Part shown: piece after piece, positions 56,923-64,000 of the stretch
Position numbering within the stretch: the stretch's first letter is position 1
How the letters are laid out: each line of letters begins with the position of its first letter
From: Nitrosovibrio tenuis
GTDB lineage: Bacteria; Pseudomonadota; Gammaproteobacteria; Burkholderiales; Nitrosomonadaceae
Direction: 5' to 3'
DNA: 64,000 bases
Assembly: GCF_900109785.1 (NCBI RefSeq)
Contig: NZ_FOBH01000002.1
Coordinates: 1-64,000 of the forward strand
Notes under the pieces: generated by a model
The model's database searches: none
What the model saw: the letters and a program-made list of their open reading frames with translations, nothing else
Told to the model about the DNA's origin: nothing
Made by a program: the position numbers and the translations under genes

Positions 56923-57312
56923 GCGTTCCTCGCGATATGGTCTCAATATGGTCTCAATATGGTCTCGATAAAAAGCACTCTTGATCTGCTATAACGTTAC
57001 TTAGTGGGTGGGCGAACAGCGCCGCAAAATATATAAATAGACAGACAAAACGGCAGAGCAGATATTGTGATCAGACAGTACATGGAAAGTTATGCCCGCG
57101 TATGTGCGTTGCCAGACAGACTGGATTTGCGCGCGGATGAACAATATCCAACAAGAAAGAAGAACCCAAACCGCTGAGCTCTCCACGATGCGCAGAGCGC
57201 TCCACGACGCATGGTAAATACACACACCTCGGCAGGAGCAAAAAAATTGTAAGTGAAGGCATGTGATCTGCTCAAGCCGGTCGAACACGATATCAACTTT
57301 ATGGAGGATGGA
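56923..57312. other. Intergenic stretch with an 11-bp repeat
   Basis: About 390 bases between divergent genes. Apart from the tandem repeat at 56935-56967, the sequence shows no gene; short open frames on the minus strand at 57001-57354 cover the DUF883 start and have no ribosome site. Confidence 0.4.
56935..56967. repeat. Three tandem copies of an 11-bp unit
   Basis: ATATGGTCTCA occurs three times in a row (the last copy ends in G) about 13 bases upstream of the truncated Crp/Fnr start. It overlaps that gene's expected promoter and leader. Confidence 0.9.
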
Positions 57313-57618
57313 ATGGCTAAGACTGCCAAAGAAAAGCTTCTTGATGATTTTCACGCCGTTATTACGGACACCGAAGAATTAATGAAATCCGTCAGTAACG
57401 AGGGCGGGGGGAAAACCCAGGCCTTGCGAGCCAAGATCGAGGAAAACTTGAAGCAGGCCAGGGAATATCTTGAGGATTTCGAGGGCACCGTGGTCGACAA
57501 ATCCAAAATTGCGGCGCGCATAACCGATGAATACGTACATGAAAATGCCTGGCGTACCATTGGTGCTGCAGTAGGCATTGGCATTTTGATCGGACTATTG
57601 ATGAAGAATCGCGATTGA
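57313..57618 (+). CDS. DUF883 (ElaB/YqjD-like) membrane-anchored protein
   Basis: A 101-residue protein with a long helical charged body and a C-terminal membrane helix (TIGAAVGIGILIGLLMKNR). This is the ElaB/YqjD/DUF883 arrangement. In E. coli such proteins bind ribosomes and tether them to the inner membrane in stationary phase. The ATG at 57313 has GGAGG upstream; an earlier start at 57253 is less likely. A run of eight T follows the stop and a ten-base palindrome (AATCGCGATT, 57606-57615), which may help termination. Confidence 0.9.
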   Translation: MAKTAKEKLLDDFHAVITDTEELMKSVSNEGGGKTQALRAKIEENLKQAREYLEDFEGTVVDKSKIAARITDEYVHENAWRTIGAAVGIGILIGLLMKNRD

Positions 57619-57846
57619 GCCGTTTTTTTTTGCGTCGGGTCACTCCTCAGGTAGATTCCGGCGCTGCGCGGGATTCTGCAATATTGGCCGATATCAAGAA
57701 TGAGGGTGAGGGAGGAGTGGAGATAAGGGAATAAGACGGAATAATCGGGGTCGGCAAGAACATGTTGCAATCGTTTCAGCTATACGAATACTAATAATGC
57801 CTGCTGGCAATTTGTTTTGTCGTCAAATTGAATCGGGAGATGGATC

Positions 57847-58863
57847 ATGAAAATACGGAATAGTTTTGCCGCTTTTTCTGCTTTGCTGCTGCTTTCCGGC
57901 AACGTCTGGGCTGCGTCTACTTTCAGCACGCTCTATGCATTCGGCGACAGCCTTTCGGATGCAGGCAGCAGTGATTCGGCTGTCATGAGTCTTTATAAAA
58001 TCCTGGGCAATAATTGCGACCCTACCCATTTCTGCCCACCCTATTTTGATGGGCGCATCTCTAATGGCCCGGTTGCATCGGAACAACTGGCGGCTGCGCT
58101 TTTCCCCACCGGTGTCACCCCCACGAACTTTCACAGCTACGCCGTGGCGGGCGCCAACACCGGGGATTCGAACAGTGGTTTTAACATTGGTGGCTTGATC
58201 AAGTTGCCGGGCATGAAGCAGGAGGTGGATAATTACCTGTCCGATGCAAAAGGAGCAGCTGATCCCAACGGCCTGTATTTTTTATGGGGCGGCGCAAACG
58301 ATTTCTTCACGGGCGACCCTGCCGCCACAGCCGCGCACAACATCGCCGGATATGTCAGCGCCCTGGCCAATGCGGGCGCAAAACATTTCCTGGTGCCTAA
58401 CCTTTCGGACTTGAGTCAGACACCTGACCAGAATGGTGCGCCGGAAGCCCACGCTTATTCGCTTGCCTTCAACTCCGAACTGGCGACCCAACTGGGAAAT
58501 TTGCACGCGCAATTTCCGGGAACGGATATTTCCAGTTTCGATACCTATTCTTTTTTCAATGGAGTTATCCAGGATCCGGCCAAATTCGGTTTTACGAATG
58601 TGCAGAGCCCATGTGTATCATTTCCGGATCTCTTTCCTTGCGGCAATCCCGATGGCCACGTGTTCTGGGATAGCATTCATCCTACGACCCGGGCGCATGG
58701 CGTTATCGCATCGGCTTTCGCGAGCGTTGTACCGGAGCCTGAAATGATTTCCATGTTCATCGCAGGCCTGATTGTTCTCGGTTTTGCCGGGCGTACCGGC
58801 AGGAAATTGCGCAGGCCCGAGTATGCACGCATGGGCAGTGGTCCATGCCCCGGCATACGCTGA
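57847..58863 (+). CDS. PEP-CTERM SGNH/GDSL-family hydrolase
   Basis: A 338-residue exported esterase or lipase-like enzyme. The signal peptide (1-22, ending VWAA) is followed by block I FGDSLSDAGSS with the nucleophile Ser, block III GGANDFF and block V DSIHPTTRAH with the catalytic Asp and His. The tail VPEPEMISMFIAGLIVLGF plus RTGRKLRR is the exosortase sorting signal. About 15 residues follow the basic part, slightly longer than usual. GGGAGA precedes the ATG. It is likely anchored or secreted at the cell surface. Confidence 0.92.
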   Translation: MKIRNSFAAFSALLLLSGNVWAASTFSTLYAFGDSLSDAGSSDSAVMSLYKILGNNCDPTHFCPPYFDGRISNGPVASEQLAAALFPTGVTPTNFHSYAVAGANTGDSNSGFNIGGLIKLPGMKQEVDNYLSDAKGAADPNGLYFLWGGANDFFTGDPAATAAHNIAGYVSALANAGAKHFLVPNLSDLSQTPDQNGAPEAHAYSLAFNSELATQLGNLHAQFPGTDISSFDTYSFFNGVIQDPAKFGFTNVQSPCVSFPDLFPCGNPDGHVFWDSIHPTTRAHGVIASAFASVVPEPEMISMFIAGLIVLGFAGRTGRKLRRPEYARMGSGPCPGIR

Positions 58864-58918
58864 CTTAATAGCAGAGCGTGGTCCGCCTGCCGCTTTCTGC
58901 TACCCGTCTTTCCTTTTC

Positions 58919-59239
58919 GTGCTGATAAGATTCAAGACCGATGCATATGCCGACATCATCATGTTTGGAGATGTTGCGCAGCGATTGCTTAAAATGATGG
59001 GGCACAGTGGTACGGTACCGAGTGCCATACTAGCCGAGGACGTGCCCGCTGCGCTCGATCGGTTGAAGCGGGCTATCGGGCCGGCAAAAACCGCAGCAAA
59101 GGGGCGAATTTCCGAGGAAAAATCGGACAATGGCGAGGATGAGCAATCGGTGAGCCTGGCTTACCGGGCGCTGCCATTGATCGAATTGCTCACCGCGGCA
59201 GCGAAAAAGAAGCGTGATGTGATGTGGGAAAAAGGGTAA
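58919..59239 (+). CDS. DUF1840 protein
   Basis: A 106-residue protein beginning at a GTG, with RFKTDAYADIIMFGDVAQRL and KMMGHSGTVPSAILAEDVP, the conserved DUF1840 core. The C-terminal half (VSLAYRALPLIELLTAAAKK) is also typical. No clear ribosome site is visible, so the start is chosen by homology: family members begin directly at this point. An open frame upstream to 58772 overlaps the hydrolase gene and is not used. Function unknown. Confidence 0.85.
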   Translation: MLIRFKTDAYADIIMFGDVAQRLLKMMGHSGTVPSAILAEDVPAALDRLKRAIGPAKTAAKGRISEEKSDNGEDEQSVSLAYRALPLIELLTAAAKKKRDVMWEKG

Positions 59240-59961
59240 TTTTTCCAGTAAACGTTGCGATTAGCGGAGGGGTTATGACGCGATAAGCTGCATGATTCCG
59301 GCGCAGTCATTCGGCATTTTCTTTACATTCGCTGTGCTATAGTTCCGCTTGAGTATTTAATGCTGGGGCCGCCTGATGCGAGCAATGATCATCTCCAGGG
59401 CGCCAGGCTGGCCGTTATGGGTGTGTGTAAACGAGCCGGGTATCATGCCCGCGATCGGGATGAATTTGGTTCTATCCTCGCTTGCATCGCTATAACCGTA
59501 CAGCTTGAAATTGCGCCCGATGGGGACCTACGATGGCGCGTCATATACTCTCCCAATCCTGTTAACGGCAGTTTATCAGGCAAGCCAAATAGTTAGGCGT
59601 TTACGGTCGAGGTGAGTTATATCCGTTTGGCAAGAGTACATCTGCCCTCTCCACGTTTGCGAACCTCAAACTTACGGTACAGTACATTCATTACTTCCAG
59701 TTCAACGGTGGCTTCCGCAATTACGACGGTTTCTCCCGCAATGCGCCCCGTAACGATACGGTCTATTTGAACGGCTGGCTGGCATTCCGAGAGAATTTCC
59801 TCAAGCATCCCGCACGGTATAGGTAGGGGCGCTATGCGACGGTTCCGCTGCGCCCCTTCTTACTATGGGTTCATCCCCGATCAACATGGATATGTGTTTA
59901 TCATCAATATCGCTGTGTTCATGCCGATAAAGGAATCCAGCTGGAACTGGCGAACGAAGAG
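59240..59961. other. Long stretch with only doubtful small ORFs
   Basis: About 720 bases. A plus-strand frame at 59360-59596 (78 codons) and a minus-strand frame at 59617-59808 (63 codons) are open, but neither has a good ribosome site or a family I know. The second has protein-like composition (ETVVIAEATVELEVMNVLY). The remainder may hold regulatory DNA. Confidence 0.4.
59617..59808 (-). CDS. Hypothetical small protein (doubtful)
   Basis: A 63-residue frame whose sequence alternates hydrophobic and charged residues like a beta-rich domain (QIDRIVTGRIAGETVVIAEA). No family recognised, no strong ribosome site; it may be a fragment. Confidence 0.3.
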   Translation of the reverse strand: MLEEILSECQPAVQIDRIVTGRIAGETVVIAEATVELEVMNVLYRKFEVRKRGEGRCTLAKRI

Positions 59962-60756
59962 CTAGCCCGATATGCGCCGGCGCACCATTACTCCCATCAA
60001 GCTCAAGCCGGCCAGCAGCATGGCATAAGTTTCAGGTTCGGGCACCACACCCGCCGCCAAGGTGCCGGTTATGCCGTACTGCACATTAAGATCAGGGTTT
60101 TGCAGGCTCTGTGCGAGGTAATCCGCTCCGCCGACAAATACCGAATAGTCGCCCGCGGCCAGGTTTGAAAAGGTTTTCGAAACCATGTGATCGAGCGTTC
60201 CGTCGGAACCATAACCCGTACCATCATAGGCATTGCCGATGAATTTGAAAAAGCTCAGGCTGGCTGGAATGGTTACCCCGTTGAGATTACCTGGGTCGTT
60301 GCCAATTGACCAATCAGTCAATGCCCTGAAGGAACCCTCGGTATAGGCAGGGCGATTAGCCAGTGATAGCGCGCCAAAATCATGATCCGATGGCTCCGGG
60401 GCAAGGTGTGCAAGACCTTGGTAGAGCGAGAACCCCGGTATCAGGCCGAGCTGGGAAGTGAAAACATTGCCACGAAAGTCAGTGACTTGAGAGGTTGCTT
60501 CCTTGAACGAAAGCGTGACGGTCGTGGGCTCGGTCAATGTGAAACGATAAGCCCGCAACTTATGACTGTCACCATAATCGGAATCGGTTCCGTCGATCCA
60601 GCCGTAGTTGCCCGGTACGGCCTGGTCCGTCAACGTGGACGTGGCGTACGTGCTGTCGAAGGTGCCGAAATTACGGCCGGTGTACGTAACATGGGCCAGC
60701 GCTGGCAATGATGTGATGCTCGCTAGCAAGAGTGCATACCTGAGCGTTCTTTTCAT
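59962..60756 (-). CDS. PEP-CTERM sorting-domain protein
   Basis: A 264-residue exported protein with signal peptide (1-21, ending ALAH). The body is beta-rich (FRGNVFTSQLGLIPGFSLYQG) and resembles other PEP-CTERM proteins of unknown role. The C-terminal VPEPETYAMLLAGLSLMGV and RRR form the sorting signal. It is the fourth PEP-CTERM protein in this window; no exosortase is present. Confidence 0.88.
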   Translation of the reverse strand: MKRTLRYALLLASITSLPALAHVTYTGRNFGTFDSTYATSTLTDQAVPGNYGWIDGTDSDYGDSHKLRAYRFTLTEPTTVTLSFKEATSQVTDFRGNVFTSQLGLIPGFSLYQGLAHLAPEPSDHDFGALSLANRPAYTEGSFRALTDWSIGNDPGNLNGVTIPASLSFFKFIGNAYDGTGYGSDGTLDHMVSKTFSNLAAGDYSVFVGGADYLAQSLQNPDLNVQYGITGTLAAGVVPEPETYAMLLAGLSLMGVMVRRRISG

Positions 60757-61137
60757 ACAGTCTCTCGATTAATGAAGTTAAAAATAAACTGCCTTTCATC
60801 GGATGCTCATCAGCAAAACCGATGTGGCCGAGTATTTATTATTCATATCGGGAAATCAATGCGGCATATTGCCGCATGCGACAATATGCCGCACTCATCG
60901 ATTGTGACGGGAAAGGCTCGGATTTAACTCGCCGGACGGCGAGTAGGGAGGGCAGGGTTATGGTATTGGCATTTCTGCAGGAACGCGCGCTAAAAGTAGC
61001 CGTCTTGCCCGTGGCGGCCCGCTAAATCTTGCGCGCTAAATCAAGGCGCTAAATCAAGGCGCTAAATCGAGGCGCTAAATCGAGGCCAGGCGTTGAATTC
61101 GGGACTTGGGATGTCTGTCCTTGGTCTTGCCCGTCAA
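60757..61137. other. Intergenic region between PEP-CTERM and hybrid kinase genes
   Basis: About 380 bases. The part up to 60900 is AT-rich and contains repeated ATGCCGCA-type sequence (about 60862-60894), probably promoter DNA of the PEP-CTERM gene. A tandem repeat lies at 61033-61084. No gene is supported. Confidence 0.4.
61033..61084. repeat. Four tandem copies of a 13-bp unit
   Basis: GCGCTAAATCAAG occurs four times, with the last two copies having G at position 11. A looser copy lies just upstream. The array sits at the 3' end of the hybrid kinase gene, about 50 bases beyond its stop. Confidence 0.93.
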
Positions 61138-63222
61138 TTAGCTGTCAGTTTTATACTGCCGTCCGGCCAGATCAGCGATTATCCTGATCAATTCAAACGA
61201 GTCGACAGGTTTGGAGAGATGTATCTGATAACCCGCCTCCAATGCCCTGGCCGTATCGTCCGCGCGCGCAAACGCCGTGAGCGCGATGGCGGGGGTATGG
61301 CCACCGTCTTTCGCCGGCAGGTTCCTGACGTCATGAATGAACTGATAGCCATTTTTTCCGGGCATTCCAATATCGCTTATAATCACGTCTGGCCTTTCGG
61401 TTTTTAGAAGCTCCAATCCTTCCGTGGCGCTCGTGGCAGTGCTTACGCTTGCTTCGCAGCGAATCAGTATCCGCTTGATAAGCTCACGCGCATCCGATTC
61501 ATCATCAAGCACGAGTGCCTTCAAACCCGCGAAGGACGGGGCCCTTCCATTGAAAGGGTCCCGCTCAAGGGTGGCTGGGCTATTTCTCAGGTTGTCCTCT
61601 ACAGTGGCGAGCGGCAGGCAAACGATAAACGAAGACCCCTTGCCAGTGCCGGCGCTTTCTGCTCGAACTATTCCACCATGAAGCTCCACAAGCTGCTTGA
61701 CAATGGCCAGTCCTAGGCCCAGGCCGCCATATTGCCGGGTAAGCGAAGCATCGCCCTGCCTGAACCGATCGAATACGAAGGGCATGAATTCCGGTGTAAT
61801 CCCCAAGCCCGAGTCATTGATCCGGATTTCGAGGAAAGAGCCCGATTGCTCAACGAGAACGTCAACGTTGCCGCCCCGGGGGGTGAATTTTATCGAGTTG
61901 GACAGCAGGTTCCAAAAGATCTGCTGGAGCCGGTTGGAATCGCCTGAAATCCGAGCGGCATGTGGATCAATGGTTTTTGTCAGAATAATTCCTTTGGCTT
62001 GCGCCGTGGGCTTGACCGACTCAACCGCTGTTTCAATCAGACTGACGGCATCCAATTGCTGCATGTCCAGCCTCACTTTACCTGAAATGATACTGCTCAT
62101 TTCAAGAAGATCCTCAATCAGTTTATTTTGGGCACGGGCATTTCTTTCGATGGTTTCCAGACCTTTTTGGATGTCCTCCTTTTTCATGTTCCCGCTCAGG
62201 ATGAGCTGCGACCAGCCCAGGATTGCATTCAGCGGAGTCCGAAGTTCATGGGATAGCGTAGCCAGAAACTCGTCCTTGAGCTGGCTGGCACGCTCGGCTT
62301 CTGTTCTCGCAATACGCTCATTTTCAAGAAGTTGCCTTTTGTCGGCGTCAGCCACCGCTAATGCTTCGCTCAGTTTGGCTACCTCATTGCGGGGGCCTGT
62401 ACCGTAGCGGCTGGGATAGGTGCCGCGCGTAACTCCCGCCACCTGGCGGCCAAGCTCGGCCAGAGGCTGCAATATACCCATGCGGGTGTAAAAAAGAATG
62501 CCCATCGTAATGAGCAGCGCAGCAAAAATCAGCCCCATCGCGATAAGACTTTGACGTTCAAGCTGGGCCAGCCTTCTATTCAACTCATTTTGCATGCGTA
62601 CATTATATAAATCCATGAATTTCTGGATCGGTTCCATGATGTCAGCTTTACGGGTAATGTAGCGCTCACCGTACAGCAAGCTAATGGCGCGTTCCCGGTC
62701 GGGCTTTACCTTTACTGTAAAACTACCCCTTCCGTCGTCTTTAAAACCTTCCGCGGCCGCGAATGCCTGTTTTTCAAGTTCGACTAACGCCTCGGAATTC
62801 TCCAGGGCTTTTCGCAGCAGCGCATATTCCTCGTCGCTAAATCCTGCGCGCTGGAGCATCTCCAGCATCGAAACGCGTTCACCTGGTTCGAAGGTGGGTG
62901 CTCTCCCCGCTGCCATGAGATGCCAGTAGGCAAGCGTATAGTTCAACGGGCGTGGCCGTTCGCCCCTGCGAATATCACATACCTCCATGAAATAGCGCTT
63001 GTAGTTGCGGTCCCCGGTGATCACATAAGTCCGAGCCATGCGCGTCAGGTCATCTGAGCTTTGCAGCAACTCATCCGCTAGCATAAGGGCGTGATAACGA
63101 CGACGTTCGCCGCTGTTTATTTCCTCTCGAATGGACAGTTCATGGAAGAAGAGCGAGCCAATGATAACCAGCAGCAGGGCAAGGGCAACATTGGAAAATT
63201 TGGTAACGCTTTTAATGTTCAC
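61138..63222 (-). CDS. Hybrid sensor histidine kinase/response regulator
   Basis: A 694-residue inner-membrane signalling protein. Two membrane helices (about 11-27 and 226-246) enclose a helical sensor region of about 195 residues. A HAMP-like linker follows, then the phospho-acceptor His325 (LSHELRTPLNAILGW). The ATPase domain has NLLSNSIKFT, DSGLGI and GLGLGLAIV. A C-terminal receiver domain carries Asp617 (VIISDIGMPG) and the Lys of HLSKPVD. No separate regulator gene is next to it, so the output partner is unknown. Confidence 0.92.
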   Translation of the reverse strand: MNIKSVTKFSNVALALLLVIIGSLFFHELSIREEINSGERRRYHALMLADELLQSSDDLTRMARTYVITGDRNYKRYFMEVCDIRRGERPRPLNYTLAYWHLMAAGRAPTFEPGERVSMLEMLQRAGFSDEEYALLRKALENSEALVELEKQAFAAAEGFKDDGRGSFTVKVKPDRERAISLLYGERYITRKADIMEPIQKFMDLYNVRMQNELNRRLAQLERQSLIAMGLIFAALLITMGILFYTRMGILQPLAELGRQVAGVTRGTYPSRYGTGPRNEVAKLSEALAVADADKRQLLENERIARTEAERASQLKDEFLATLSHELRTPLNAILGWSQLILSGNMKKEDIQKGLETIERNARAQNKLIEDLLEMSSIISGKVRLDMQQLDAVSLIETAVESVKPTAQAKGIILTKTIDPHAARISGDSNRLQQIFWNLLSNSIKFTPRGGNVDVLVEQSGSFLEIRINDSGLGITPEFMPFVFDRFRQGDASLTRQYGGLGLGLAIVKQLVELHGGIVRAESAGTGKGSSFIVCLPLATVEDNLRNSPATLERDPFNGRAPSFAGLKALVLDDESDARELIKRILIRCEASVSTATSATEGLELLKTERPDVIISDIGMPGKNGYQFIHDVRNLPAKDGGHTPAIALTAFARADDTARALEAGYQIHLSKPVDSFELIRIIADLAGRQYKTDS

Positions 63223-63391
63223 GAGAGTCCCCGTCCACTCTTAATATCAAGGTTCAGCATGAAATTGTATACATGCCGACCCTGAATGGCGACTTATTCC
63301 TAAGCTACTCAATCTCTTAATATTTACGCAACGTGGCTGAAATATACCAATGTTAAATTTTCGCGTGATTCATATCACAGGAGAAAATGAA

Positions 63392-64000
63392 ATGCGCACA
63401 TACCCTATTCGTTCCGTATTTGCCGGTCTTGCTATCCTGCTGAGTTTAAGCGCGGCATTTGCTGCCCTGCATGGCATCTCAACGAGCATCAGCGCTGATC
63501 CCTCCCTCGCTATGTACGACGATTTCAACAAGGCGTTTGTCAGGCACTGGAAGGCGCGATCAGGCGTGGATGTTGTGGTTAAGCCTGCCCGGAGTAAATC
63601 GGGTGAACCCATACGTGCCAAGGTGGACGGACTGGATGTCGTCACGCTTGCTTTGTCCTACGACGCGGACGCACTGAAAAAAAACAGGACATTCATGTTA
63701 CCTGATCGACAGAAACCCTTACCGCAAAAGTCGCCTTATACTTCGACCATTGTATTTCTGGTGCGCGCAGGCAACCCGAAGAATTTGCGGGATTGGGGGG
63801 ATCTCACCCGGCCCGATGTCCAGGTGATCACATCCAATCCGAAGACCACCCAAACCGGTCGCTGGAGTTATCTCGCAGCTTGGGGTTATGCGTTCAAGCA
63901 ATCGGGCGGCAATGAAGCGCTCGCTTTCGAATTCGTCAGGAATCTTTTCACCAATGCCGAGCGGGCGGATTCGGAGCCAGGGGGGGCCATCACGGCTTTT
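63392..64000 (+). CDS. Sulfate ABC transporter substrate-binding protein (cut by window end)
   Basis: The first 203 residues of a periplasmic binding protein of the Sbp/CysP family. A signal peptide (AILLSLSAAFAAL) is followed by DDFNKAFVRHWKARSGVDVV, LDVVTLALSYD, SPYTSTIVFLVRAGNPKN and SYLAAWGYAF, all typical blocks. The family's sulfate-binding residues lie partly beyond the window. The ATG at 63392 has CAGGAGAA upstream; a second ATG five bases earlier is in another frame and hits a stop quickly. It presumably begins a cysTWA-type operon. Confidence 0.88.
   Translation, partial: MRTYPIRSVFAGLAILLSLSAAFAALHGISTSISADPSLAMYDDFNKAFVRHWKARSGVDVVVKPARSKSGEPIRAKVDGLDVVTLALSYDADALKKNRTFMLPDRQKPLPQKSPYTSTIVFLVRAGNPKNLRDWGDLTRPDVQVITSNPKTTQTGRWSYLAAWGYAFKQSGGNEALAFEFVRNLFTNAERADSEPGGAITAF

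Noticed and set aside
60822-61025. Plus-strand 67-codon frame
   Set aside because: No ribosome site and product unlike any family; it runs into tandem-repeat DNA.

Overview
The window looks like chromosome of a betaproteobacterium, most likely Nitrosospira or a close relative in Nitrosomonadaceae. This is inferred from four PEP-CTERM proteins, an alternative N-type F-ATPase operon, Crp/Fnr-like regulators and gene content familiar from that group. No rRNA, tRNA, CRISPR array or phage was seen. No ammonia-oxidation gene lies in the window, so the genus call is an inference.

Layout. 1-2.4 kb is a scar of mobile DNA: the 3' end of an IS3-family element that appears to have cut a small secreted-protein gene, a decayed tyrosine recombinase, and a ParE/RelE-CopG type toxin-antitoxin pair. 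2.9-7.5 kb holds alanine dehydrogenase, a PEP-CTERM metalloprotease-like protein, a CPA2 antiporter and an ArsC-like reductase. 7.6-11.5 kb is a GlrK-QseG-GlrR type two-component operon led by a Cys-rich secreted protein. 11.6-18.8 kb carries a LodA/GoxA-like oxidase, a hydrolase and erythromycin-esterase pair, a repeat-rich PEP-CTERM protein and a secreted Kazal-type inhibitor.

19.0-24.2 kb is a same-strand run of stress genes: two Hsp20 proteins, an accessory GroEL without GroES, a zinc-ribbon protein, a CBS protein and a PEBP protein. A cardiolipin-synthase pseudogene follows. 25.0-31.2 kb is an N-ATPase operon in the order atpD-C-Q-R-B-E-F-A. The expected terminal gamma gene (atpG) is absent, and an RgpF-like polysaccharide gene follows atpA directly. 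32.2-35.6 kb has an ABC exporter, a small membrane protein and a methyltransferase.

36.0-39.5 kb encodes Ku and a three-domain LigD, a complete minimal bacterial NHEJ pair. 39.7-41.8 kb is a minus-strand trio: an SRPBCC protein, a short LOV photoreceptor-like protein and a CrtF-like O-methyltransferase. Next come an SDR oxidoreductase, a small basic stress-type protein, an AsmA-family protein and a Crp/Fnr regulator. 47.5-56.3 kb is one 2902-residue cyclic beta-1,2-glucan synthase (NdvB type), flanked by that regulator and a second, truncated paralogue. The end holds DUF883 and DUF1840 proteins, two more PEP-CTERM proteins, a hybrid histidine kinase and the start of a sulfate-binding protein gene.

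The points most worth a second look are the GroEL with Asp52 replaced by Ser, the missing gamma gene, the LOV operon, the CTQ-type oxidase without a flavoprotein partner, the RGF repeat inside a signal peptide with a 333-bp internal duplication, and several short tandem-repeat arrays near gene starts.
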